Assembly: GCA_033557835.1 (NCBI GenBank)
Contig: JAWQRO010000344.1
Coordinates: 1 to 42,281 of the forward strand
Reading direction: 5' to 3'
From: Helochares maculicollis
Taxonomy: Eukaryota; Arthropoda; Insecta; Coleoptera; Hydrophilidae
Length of the DNA: 42,281 nucleotides
Below the pieces are notes generated by a model. The model searched no databases. It was not told the origin of the DNA and was given only the letters and a program-made list of their open reading frames with translations. The position numbers and the translations under genes are program-made. This document shows positions 1 to 10,200 of the stretch, piece by piece. Positions within the stretch are counted from its first letter, which is position 1; each line of letters starts with the position of its first letter.

Positions 1-24
<24 letters not shown>
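1..24. repeat. (TA)12 microsatellite at window start
   Basis: This is a pure TA run, followed directly by a short CA run at 26-33. It is a simple-sequence repeat and may continue beyond the window edge. Confidence 0.97.
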
Positions 25-33
<9 letters not shown>

Positions 34-2100
34 TTAATCGCAAAGTACACACGTTTGAAGGGTTAAATTCTTTGATTTGGAAAGTAATTTGACGACTCTG
101 ATGTACTCTACATTTGAACGTTTTTACGGATTGTTTTGGAATATAAAAAGTTTGGGACTTTTAATTAATTTGTTTTCTTGTCACAAGCTTAACTTGACAG
201 TTTTAAACGCAGGAAGTCATCCAAGACTATGTTGCCGAGAAGGGCGAGGGCGTAAATTGACAATTTTAATTTTGACATCTTAACTTTGTTCATTAAAAAT
301 TAATCAGTAGATACTTTAAGCGAGCTGATATTGAACTTCAAGGATATGTGTCGAGGACAATAACTGTGAAGTGACATTAAGCATACTGTCTTTATTTTCA
401 ACATAAGAAGCAGACTTTACATTAATTTAAGTTGACGATTTCTAATTACTAAGTAAAACATAAGTGTGGTCCAAAATGACTTTTGCAGGCTCATTTTTAA
501 CGATTCGTTTACCTGAAAACATTTAATATTAGTTCAGTTAAAAAGTATCGATAGTAGCTAAATGTCCCAAAATGTGATACAAACTTAAGATTCTAGTATA
601 ATATCAGTGTACCAAGTTTTCTCATTTGATCTCAAATGGCTTGGGCGTATTTCTGTTAAACTACTTACAGACAAAAATAGTTGGGAGCACCCACGACCTT
701 TTAAAACGCAAGGATCTGCTAAATTGTCGAAGTCATGATATTCTGCAATAAAAACTTCTATCAAAAAGCAGATAAAGCTATGCTCAAATATAAATCGAAA
801 ACATTGAGTATATTTTAAATAACCTCTACATGGCGTTGTTAATAAATATAGCACGATCATAACCGAAAGACATTTTCACGTAAAATCACACTTAGATGTA
901 AATAAAGTCGTATCCATCGGAAGAAGTGGCTATTAGAAGTAATAAAAACGTTCATTCAGGTAAGGGAAATAATAAAGTTCTTTTATTTGAGGATTTGGAA
1001 GAACGCGTAGAAAATGCAGATATTGGAAGAAATAAAGTCGAAGCGTAGCAGTAACGGGCACATTAAAGCATCATTAGTGAGTAGCATCATTGCTATTTTA
1101 TAACCAATTTAATTGTGCATTTCCCGCACTTTCCTTTACAATATATTTTCCTGCTCCAAATGGGATTGTTTTTACACGAGGCCATATATATGCGAAATTG
1201 CCTCAATGTATTTTAGCTTTCCAAATCGTAAAACTACGTATATATAAGAAAGGGCGCTACGCCTACACAGGCTGGCCAATTACAAAAAGAAGCCTTAAAA
1301 AATATAAATGCTTTTCATTCAAACGAATATTCTAGTTGAAAAAGATTTTACTTGTCACTAAAAAATTATTGGTTACCACTACATTCGCTTCGAAAGTTTA
1401 TGGGATATAAAAATATGCTTGTTTGAAGTGAAAACATCACCGGGACTGTTTCACCGTTATTGTTTTATGGAATTAAAATCCAGATTTAATTTTTAAAATG
1501 AGCATGATTTTACAGGTTGGTTGTTTGTAATAACATATTGATGTTGCAATAAATGACTAGAGGTACCATAGGAGTCATATTCAGTTTTTCAATAAATCCT
1601 CGTCTTGATTGGTTAACAACTCACGATTACCCACAAGTTTGAAATTTTCAATTGGGTGTTTACAGTTCGTATGAGCATAACATCTTGGATATCCCGTGAA
1701 AGTTTCCAGGTTTATACAACTAAAGTTGATGGGGTTAAACCAATTCTAAGCGTACGCTCTGTGGAAATTGTAAACTAGTCTTGAAACTTTTCGCGCATTT
1801 TTCTCAAAATTTCTAAAAATTCCAAGTCGGTGACCATAACAACTGAAACCTGCATTGATTTACTGAGATTTCAACAAAGTTATTATGCTTTTTAAATATT
1901 TGTATCGGAATGGAAAATTATTTGTTTTAAAGCATACTTTATACCGTGTTCTCTACGGCTCATTAAATTATGTATTGAATGTTTCAACTTTGAGTTTTAG
2001 CGAAAGAAAAAAGTGTATAATACTCCCTGCTACTTTACAATTTTCTATAATGATTGTTTTCTCTTTAATTTGACTCCAGACGATACAGAAACTGAATTAT
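34..2100. other. AT-rich non-coding stretch, nothing recognised
   Basis: Open frames here are short (81 codons at most, at 1090-1335) and have no recognisable domain, no codon bias and no convincing splice sites. No tandem repeat, tRNA-like or transposon-like motif was seen. The sequence becomes A-rich on the plus strand towards 2100, where the Penelope-like remnant begins. Confidence 0.6.
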
Positions 2101-2109
2101 TATTAAAAA

Positions 2110-2640
2110 CACCATTTATAACTTAAAAATATCTGGTGAAAAATGCCACAAAAATAAAGAATGTATTTTTTCTTGGGTTTATAGAAAATGGTTACTAAAA
2201 TATAATGATAGAGAATCTAACTAAAGAAAAAGAAAAATTCGCAAAGAAGAGATAACCACACCAATAACAATAAAGCAAAAATTCCAACATCTATAAAAAC
2301 ACAAACAACACAACATTAGTCTAGCGTTCAAAACTGCAAATTGAGGAAGTACACTATTCACCAAAATGACATCGTAGTTTACAAAATTGCATGTATGTAT
2401 TGCGATACCACATATATAGGGACAAATTAACAAAAATTAAACTCAAACAAACACACATTTGACTTTAAGAATGCAAAAATAATGAAAACAGAAAAAACAA
2501 ATACAGATGTCTTCTGTTAGACAGTCTTTATATTAAAACAACGAAAAATACATGCAACAATAAAAGACACCGCTAAGCTTTCGAGAGAATACATCAATCT
2601 CGTGGAAAAATATGAAGAATAAGGAAGAAAATGAAGAAAC
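2110..2640 (+). mobile_element. Penelope-like element remnant, GIY-YIG endonuclease end
   Basis: This is a decayed C-terminal part of a Penelope-like retroelement. From 2252 the plus strand reads ITTPITIKQKFQHL, a stop, then KHKQHNISLAFKTAN. After a frameshift near 2338 it continues KLRKYTIHQND and then IVVYKIACMYCDTTYIG, ending in a stop at about 2428. That order (an 'I..PY.....' segment, a helix ending in 'H.I..AFK..N.LR', then GVY-K-x-C-x2-C-x4-YIG) is how I remember the linker and GIY-YIG endonuclease of Penelope-like elements. The first glycine of GIY is lost (VVY at 2374-2382) and YIG (2413-2421) is intact, as is the C-x2-C pair. The A-rich tract to about 2640 could be the rest of the C-terminus. 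The reverse transcriptase, expected upstream, was not recognised. The element is inactive: at least two stops and one frameshift. The family call rests on motif order only. Confidence 0.72.
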
Positions 2641-3125
2641 CACTATTTATTTTATAAATGAGGAAGTGTCATTTAATTTTACAACGTATAAATGTATATA
2701 TTGCTATTGTTGGAGCGTAGTAATATTCAATTAATTTTAATATGCAAAACATTTTACATTTTGTCTACTATAATACGAGAAATTAATTATAAAGCAAGTA
2801 TATGTCATGATTTCATCAGCAGAAAGAGAAGGTATTTTAAATGCAATACAGGAAACTTGCTAATCCCGTAAAAGGGTGATGAATAATGAAACAATTAGAA
2901 AATCGGGGGAAACTGACTACAATTTAGGTGAAATCCCAAAATAATATCACGCAGATAAAGCTTTTAATAACTTCCTACACTGGAGTTGGCACGGTGCCGT
3001 TCAAGGCAGTTTGAAAACACACCGAAAACTTTTAAATTGGGTAAAAACAGCAAGGATTCATATCTCCTAATTTCCCCCACGCAGTTTATTCAAGCTAAAG
3101 TTTTATTTACGTACGGAATTGAAAA
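2641..3125. other. AT-rich spacer, nothing recognised
   Basis: There is no ORF of note, no repeat and no RNA-like fold seen between the Penelope-like remnant and the GC-richer block that follows. Confidence 0.55.
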
Positions 3126-3129
3126 TTAG

Positions 3130-3330
3130 ACCTAGTGACCGGGTCACAAGTGTAGAGGGTTATTATGTGTAGTGACCGATGTTCGTTCGGCGACCCTGGG
3201 GATCAGCCAACTTCCGGTGAGCTCGCGTTTGTTCGTGATCATCCCCAAGCAGCGCCTCAGCCACCACCACAGTAACGCAAAGAGGACGCATCCCCCGAGT
3301 GTGTGCATGTGTGTGTGTGTGTGTGTCTAT
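3130..3330. other. GC-richer block with half-site palindrome
   Basis: This block of about 200 bp is clearly richer in G+C and CpG than its flanks. It holds a 6-bp inverted pair, GTGACC at 3135-3140 and GGTCAC at 3142-3147, one base apart, and a third GTGACC about 30 bp on. These resemble everted nuclear-receptor half-sites (AGGTCA type). A short piece bounded by AG at 3169-3170 and by a GTGAGC donor-like site at 3217 is open in one frame (TDVRSATLGISQLP), so a small exon is an alternative. Neither reading is proven. Confidence 0.3.
3308..3326. repeat. (TG)n microsatellite
   Basis: This is a 19-bp pure TG run, with imperfect GTGTG sequence just before it from 3301. Confidence 0.95.
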
Positions 3331-3695
3331 AATATCGCGCCCAAGTTTAGATTAATCTCAGGCTCGGAAAACGTTCCAACAGTAAATCAAACTCCCCGAC
3401 GCATTCTCCCCCGCAGAACTGTGAAATATGGCCCACATTTTCGCAAATACATCCGCATATTATTCAGGAAAGAATGAAGCCATTGATAAAAATGCTCGGT
3501 GGCCCGCAATCACAGCCCTGATGCAAATGGGAGCGCTTCGATGGGATAGGTTGATAATCTTAGGCATATGTAAACTATGAAATAGAACATTATGCCTGAC
3601 ATGTGATTTTCAGCAGGCAAACAGATATGGAAAAATAATATCGTTTTCAATTAACTATTCTTGTATCTAATATCTGTTGTAGTTTTGCAAGCTCA

Positions 3696-3755
3696 TTTTA
3701 ATAATTGAAAATTATGTTTTCTACTTTTTTAATAACGGAAAATTATGTTTTCTAA
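3696..3755. repeat. 31-bp tandem duplication
   Basis: Two copies of a unit of about 31 bp lie head to tail, one starting at 3696 and one at 3727. Over the 29 bases compared they differ at three positions (TT to CG in the middle and the last base). The core shared by both is GAAAATTATGTTTTCTA, with the first G of copy 2 followed by the same run. Confidence 0.85.
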
Positions 3756-3759
3756 TTTT

Positions 3760-4440
3760 TTATTATATTTACGCTAGAACACACTTCGACTACATTTTTA
3801 TTTACTAAATGTTAAACATATTTATTTAATTATGTTTTACTGACTATTGCCGCAGTTTCAACTGAATGAGTTTCAAAATCATGAATGTTTCTATTCAATA
3901 CTTTTGGTTAGTTTTTAAACTACACCCGCCAATATATAGGCAAACATTCCTCTCTCGGCGGCTGATTTCGGAAATTGAAAACTTATTAAAACACAACGTG
4001 TATATTATGAACAATGATGACAACTATTTAAACGTTGCACGCAGCATAAACCATGTTTAATCTTTATCAATCAACATGCAAATTACTTAGGAAATTAGTA
4101 GAAATTTTTAAGTTCTGATTCTTATAAATTCACGGAAGAGACGATAAAAATCACAAAGTCAACAGTCTATAGTCCTATTTAATAAATATTTAAAAGATAT
4201 ACTTTACTAGATTCTGTATTGCTGACAATCTGCTAGGAAATATAAATGAAGAACTTTTAATTAACGGTGATGATTGTTCTGAAACAGTTGCGTCATGGCT
4301 GTTTTCTCCGAAACTCTAATTACTCTTGTTCTGTTATTGCCGTATCAAACTATGAGTATTTTTATAAAAATTCCAATTCCCTTTTTACCTGATTACAGAA
4401 AGATGAAACATATCATGTATTTTATTTTTAAAAAGCCTAT
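3760..4440. other. AT-rich stretch, nothing firm recognised
   Basis: The longest open frame (3866-4060) has no family resemblance. The part nearest 4440 may be unrecognisable upstream sequence of the LINE tail that follows. Confidence 0.5.
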
Positions 4441-4449
4441 TATTAGTTT

Positions 4450-4680
4450 TTTTTGTCTACAGTATCATCAATAACAAGAATGGTTGTTGTGATATGTCGT
4501 AAGATTATAAGAGCTCAATTTTCGCGTCATGTTTCATTGTTTAAAATATTTGAGCTGTTAAAAGGAACTAAAACACTGCCTGTTTATTTGTTTCCTAGAA
4601 ATATAGAAACTGAAGCCTTATCAATGAATTATATTTTAAATACTGTTTACTTGTATGGAAAACATTGGATCACACTGTGA
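4450..4680 (+). mobile_element. LINE reverse-transcriptase C-terminal fragment (CR1/Daphne-like)
   Basis: An open frame running to a stop at 4678-4680 reads MVVVICRKIIRAQFS, then SLFKIFELLKGTKTLPVYLF, then NIETEALSMNY. From memory, insect LINEs of the CR1/Daphne group end in a segment like 'QK.A.R.IC......CR.LF..L.ILTLPSLYI.E...F...N'. The order and spacing match: an ICRK block, an LFK block, a TLP-x-YLF block, then a hydrophobic helix ending in N. There is no catalytic domain; the pieces expected upstream were not identified, so this is a 5'-truncated or eroded copy. A good 3' splice site look-alike (T-rich then CTACAG, ending at 4461) precedes it, so a host terminal exon is a less likely alternative. 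The clade is uncertain. Confidence 0.45.
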
Positions 4681-4689
4681 CAAACTACA

Positions 4690-7600
4690 AGACGTAAGCA
4701 AGTACTAAAATTTTTATTAAATCAATATAAAATATTTAATAAGAACGTGAAAAATGGGAACTACGGTGGATAGAAATGAAAACATGATGTTTGCGTCGAG
4801 TAAATTGTAGTTTTAAAAGAATCGATAAGCTTGTCCAATTTGATAAAATAATGGAATCTGCAGAACATTTTCAAAAACAACATCAAAGGTTTATCCGCAA
4901 AAGTATACGTTAAATGATAATATGACTACCATCATGCAATAAAAGTTAGAATAGAAATCGCTTGGCGCTTTAGGATCGAGTATTCCCCTTCAATTTTCTA
5001 CATAACCCGCGGATATTTTCCATCAGAATTTGTTTTGCCTTATGTACAAATCTCCATGCAGCACAAGATATTTCATTTTATTGTTGCACTATAAATTTTC
5101 CCGTAGTCTCCTGCAGTTAGTATATGAGAGGGAGACGCCATATTCGCACATATGTTACATCGAATTGAAAAATTGTTTGGATTTACATGGAGAATGGAAC
5201 CAAAACAAACATTGTAGTTAGAATTGCTTTCAGGTGGTTTTGTTTCCATGAGAAATTTGAATAATCCCGCCATATATTTGCCGGTAAATTCCCATCCAGA
5301 ATGGAAGGGTAAACTTGTATTTATAAGCGTAAGTGTCCCAACGAGACGAATTTCTTGAATTTCAAGCTTGATGTTTGCGGTTTTTTTAAAGACCACAAGA
5401 TTTCATTGATTTCTTAAAGAGAATGTCAATATTTATTTTAAATTATTGGTCATTGTTTTGTGTTGTAATATGTTCGTTTGTGAGACTTTATTTGAAAATG
5501 AGAACAAACGCGTCAGTTATATTGTAATGCAAGAACTCTTCAGAGTACTAATAGAAAAATTCTTTTTTACATTAGTAGCCCTTGGGCGAACATGCAGGTA
5601 GAGTGATTTTTTGTTTATACTTGCTTATATATATATATATATTATTCCTATAAATTATTTTTGTAACTCATGGCTTGACGTAACGGTGGTTTTAAAAATG
5701 GTTCTTATGTTTTATCTCAGAAACAAACTAGTTTTATAATATTTTTTATAAATATAAACTAATAAAACCTCTTGTAATCAAGCGTATACAAGTATTGAAC
5801 AAATATAACCAAAGTGCTTCCCAATTTTAGGTTCATAATTCACCTGATATACTGTCAGTTTTAGCAAATTGTAATAGTTACTAGACCAGACGAAGCCTGT
5901 AAGTCAATGAAAGAATAGAGAAAAGATAAAGTTCTATGAAATGTGCTTGTGATATGATAACTTAAAGAAAAGTTCATAATATACATGTGAAAATGCCTAA
6001 CAAGCGATCAAACTAAAAATAAGAAAATATAAAATCCAATAGAATCATTATTTATCTTACCTATTCTACAAAAATGTAAGTAGATGCAAAGGGTGGAAAA
6101 TCTTCGCTTATAATCCGCACCTGGAACGAAAAATACTGTTAAGATTAGGCATAGAGAGCATGTTGGGTGCTAGGTGGAAATTGTAATCGCATATCGTGCA
6201 TAAAAAAAGAAAGAATGGGGATCTCTGACAGTGAACATTTTGAAAGATGAGATGAACAGAACTTGGCGATTTTCCTATCTGCGAAGGATTTTTACACATC
6301 ACCACATTTATATTTTGCCCTCTCCTATCTTTCTCACTCTCTACCGCGCTTCTATCGGTTTCGCTATTGAATGTTTTTGAAATGTTTGTTACCGGAGATT
6401 GAAATCGGAATGCGAGCTCTCCGTTTTCCTATTTCAATTGTATGAATGAACTCTTGTGTAAAAATTAAATTCTGCTTTCAGTCTGAAGGCGGTTTCAGTT
6501 TCACGGATGCATTATACGCAATTTTGCTGCTCAAGATTTTTATTCGATAAATCCATTATTACTGCGGTCATTTATTAAAAATGCGCATAGCATTTGTAAT
6601 TTAATAAACAAAAAAATGCTAATAGAAAAGGGATTTGCTATCGCATCGGCGAATTTCTGAAAGATTTACCATCGTTATATTCGTGACTGAAAGCGAGGTC
6701 AAAGGAATGGAACGCGACGGCGATTTTCTCCTTTTGAATTCTATACTCAAAAATGATTTGTGTTCCACTTCCCATCAGATGTTTACCCTCCACAGCCATT
6801 CACTGCAAATCGATTTTAATATATTAAAAATAAACAGAGGTTTGTTCTTCCGGCAGGGCATGACGTATCATCCTCTTTATTTCATCGAAAGGCTCCTTTT
6901 TGAAGCATAAAGCAGCTCCGCGGCCACAATTCTAATGTAAATTTAGTACATGTGAAATATTGTAGCAATTTATTTCGATCTATTTTTTCTTAGGCCTTTC
7001 CTCCTTTTTCACAGGTTTTTATCCTCTCAAGTGCGGAAAATGCAGACTTCCCGTACATTTATAATCGTACAGTATGATGACTTTCTTAACACCCATATCC
7101 AAGGCAAATTTTTCTTACAGAAAAGAGGGAAAATCTCTTTGTTAGATTTATCATATCACTGCATCAACTAATAAGATTACAGCTTAGTAACAATTACACA
7201 CATGCATAACAGTAAAACAAGTTTTTCATAAATCGCCAACAATTTAGTTTGACAGCACCCATTTTTCTGTAAACGAAAATCGGGATTAAATAAAATTATG
7301 AATATATATGAACATGAATTCATGGGAGTTCAAGGATGTTACAGAAATATTGCCCGTTTGATTCTTTCACGAATTAATAATGCGGCTGAAAACATCTGCT
7401 CCAAATTTTCAAATGAAAATGCAGATCTCATCTCTGGAAAAATTAATTTCAGTGCAACACTCCATCTGCTGAATAAAGGGAGAAAGAACTGTAATGCACC
7501 ATTTTTGATTGTAATATTGAATTTCGCCATCCCCAGTTTTTGCAACTCACCACCGATAGTGCCTTCTCTATTCAACCGAAAAAAGACGACGCCAAATACG

Positions 7601-9815
7601 TTAAAATGTGCAGGGAAAGATCGAAGAATGGGCCAAGAAGTATCGGTTAACCGAGTGAATCAGAAATGAGGGACACAATGAAGCGATCGGCAGCCAACTC
7701 ACGTAAAACTCACTTCATGTCTTTGCATTGAATCTACCTTAAGCCATTTTATTAAACCTCATTTATTCTAAGGCTTCATCAGAGGTGCTTCATTCTTTTA
7801 AAATTTTCCCTTTATCGACTTAAGATTAAATAAAAGTTTAGGAGAGATAGTTTCTTTGAATGGAACCCAAGACTAGCTATCATTTACTCTATTGAATTTC
7901 GGAGAGCTTTTCTCCCGTTTTTTCTTTTTCTCTGAGGCTTATAGCGTAGCTTTCCTGCGTTCATATAAGCAATGTTAATACACCGCATTATCTTCAATTT
8001 CCAACTTTATAATTGTAGTTTATTATCAAAGTTCGGAAATTTCTTGCTCCTGCGGCTTCTGCGGAAACGTTTACCCTTCGCAGATTTCCACTTTAAGTTG
8101 GAAAAGTGAATTGGAGGCCAATTTTTTCTATTTTATTTTCGCTTCTGCCACGCTACTCCCAAGGCAATAATTTCAAATTTCGTACCAGTAAACACGTATG
8201 GAAATAAGACCTAAAGTTGGAATGAATATGCAACGCGTATCTGGCATATGTAAAAGTTCATGCAAAAACAAGTTTGAATGTTATATATATTTCAGAAAAG
8301 CTCAGCCGCCTGAACTAACGGAAATGCATCAGCAGAAGGAATTAAATATCAGAATATATTACTCGTGAATATATTCCTCGTAGTATAAGTGCCTATTACG
8401 ACTGAATGAATATATGCTAATGTTTTTGAAAGCGAGGCCATTTACATGTATTTTTTTTAGTTAGTTATAAAAAAATGTTGTTGAATATTAATATTTTGTA
8501 AGTATGTTAATGATCTTTCTGGAAGAGCTTTTATTGAAAAATCAATAAGCTGTTGAATGGTATTCTTTATTTTTCTTTCTCGTACGTATTGCGTTGCGAG
8601 AACTTAAGACTATCTGGGGATCATGCAGACTGCTCGTTGAGTGTTCTGCCTGAAATATTTAACAATAAATGATATCAAGTTATCTTGCATTGCAAGCGTT
8701 GGTAAAAATATTAATAGCTTTGTTGGTGATTTTGCTAATTTGTTATTGTTTAAAAAAGCAAACTTATTTGGACATTAAGGCATACTTCGTCTGTCTCATA
8801 TTAAAAATAAATTTGAATACTCATGGCACAGCAAATTTATATATCTTTAGTAGAATTACATTATCTGATAATATGGATTATTCGTGAATTATAGACACTG
8901 ACTCTCTCAATTAAAGCTATAATTATTTGTCACAACTCCAGCGACTTTAATAATATGTAATGTAAATATAAATCCATGAAAGTGATATAAAACTGTTAGA
9001 ATTATGCAAAATATATGTGTAATTAGATTGGAACATTTTTGGACTCTAATATTCTCTTCAGTCGTTCGATTAGATCATTTAGAGCCATTGCTTATCTTCA
9101 TGATAGTTTTGTTGCCTTAGAGAGCATTTTGGAAGAAGTGTTATAATTTAACTTGGTCATAAGTAATATAAGTAAATATATATTTCATAAAAAATGATTT
9201 TAATAATGAACCAATATGAGGTACTTTAAAGCTTATATAGCAAAAACATATGCCAGCTTCCGGATGAGTGTTGACGGTTGATGATTAATCGATCGGTTCT
9301 TTTGTTCTGGTCAAGATTCACGACGAGACTATTACGCAAGCGTGCTGCAGCTGTGCAATAGTATAGTATGTGTCATCGTTTTTAACGATAATTTACTGAT
9401 TTATAAACTATAGGAGACTTATAAATTTGTGTTCTTTTAACAACTGTATGCATTTCCTCATATCAATGATTATAAGTCACAGTTTTCTCTGTTTGTTTGC
9501 CAATTGAAACTAATGACTTATGGTCACAGATATGAGCTAACAGTAAGTAAATGCTTGTTATCGTTGATAGTCGAATCACTTCTAAGTATATTATGGTTTT
9601 AGTTTACCTTACTTTTCAATAATTCTATAAAATAAATGCTGCTTTTATGTTGTGATGTGTTATTCAAATTTAATTTTTTATATTTAATTTTGATTAATTG
9701 CATTTTAAAGCCGTCGGCTATGCTTTTAGCTCTTTTGAACTAATATTTATTATTTCTTTTCTCATGTTTTTACATCTTTAAAAATAAGCATTCATCATTT
9801 TAACACACAGATTCA
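4690..9815. other. Gene-free stretch with moderate-GC patches
   Basis: This holds several open frames of 65-123 codons (5073-5396 minus, 6108-6305 minus, 6635-6910 plus, 7298-7669 plus) without recognisable domains, signal peptides or codon bias. Patches around 6330-6900 and 7300-8200 are less AT-rich and look like unique sequence; they could be conserved regulatory DNA. A short (TA)n lies at 5626-5642. No mobile-element motif was recognised. Confidence 0.5.
5626..5642. repeat. (TA)n microsatellite
   Basis: This is a 17-bp uninterrupted TA run in AT-rich sequence. Confidence 0.95.
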
Positions 9816-9819
9816 TATA

Positions 9820-10200
9820 CAGGGTGGCCTGGACTTCAGAAAGGTAAGATTTTAGCGCTTGTCAGCCACAGTAAAAACTTTGACAGGAAAACATTTTTTG
9901 TCTTATTCGCCCTTAATATGTTTTATCTATTAATTTTTGTTAGTATTGCAGTATTTATATTTCATGATTTCATAAGTCTAATATTTTTAGAACAACATTG
10001 TTCCTATACTGTTTTTTATGTAAATATTATTCAATTGGCTGACAAAGTTTTTGTCCATAAAAACGCTAGCACAAAATTTTATTGATGTTTAATTATATCT
10101 ATTTCTAAGTCTATGGTTATATTTAATTAGTGCGATGTGACATCAAGAAATAAAATTTGGTATTGGTTCTGCATTGTTTTGTGATTTTATATGAAGTCCA
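9820..10200. mobile_element. Fold-back, MITE-like element
   Basis: The ends carry a perfect 9-bp inverted pair, TGGACTTCA at 9830-9838 and TGAAGTCCA at 10192-10200. Inside is a second perfect 10-bp pair, AAAAACTTTG at 9873-9882 and CAAAGTTTTT at 10043-10052, flanked by further imperfect complementarity (TTTTAGCGCT against GCTAGCACAAAA). The left end begins CAGGGTGGCC, typical of DNA-transposon termini in insects. It has no transposase frame. Spacing of the inner pairs is unequal on the two sides, so one arm has probably gained or lost sequence. Target-site duplications were not identified. A small non-autonomous DNA transposon is the likeliest reading. Confidence 0.4.

Noticed and set aside
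5073..5396. 107-codon minus-strand ORF
   Set aside because: It has no family resemblance, no supporting splice or promoter signals, and an overlapping ORF on the other strand.
6480..6610. T-rich CTTTCAG, a 22-codon open frame (SEGGFSFTDALYAILLLKIF) and a downstream AATAAA, like a terminal exon
   Set aside because: Each element is common in AT-rich DNA and codon use gives no extra support; similar chance combinations occur at 8296-8368 and 15172-15234.
7298..7669. 123-codon plus-strand ORF, the longest in the window
   Set aside because: There is no recognisable domain, signal or codon bias. An opening of this length is plausible by chance in 42 kb with six frames, especially in a less AT-rich patch.
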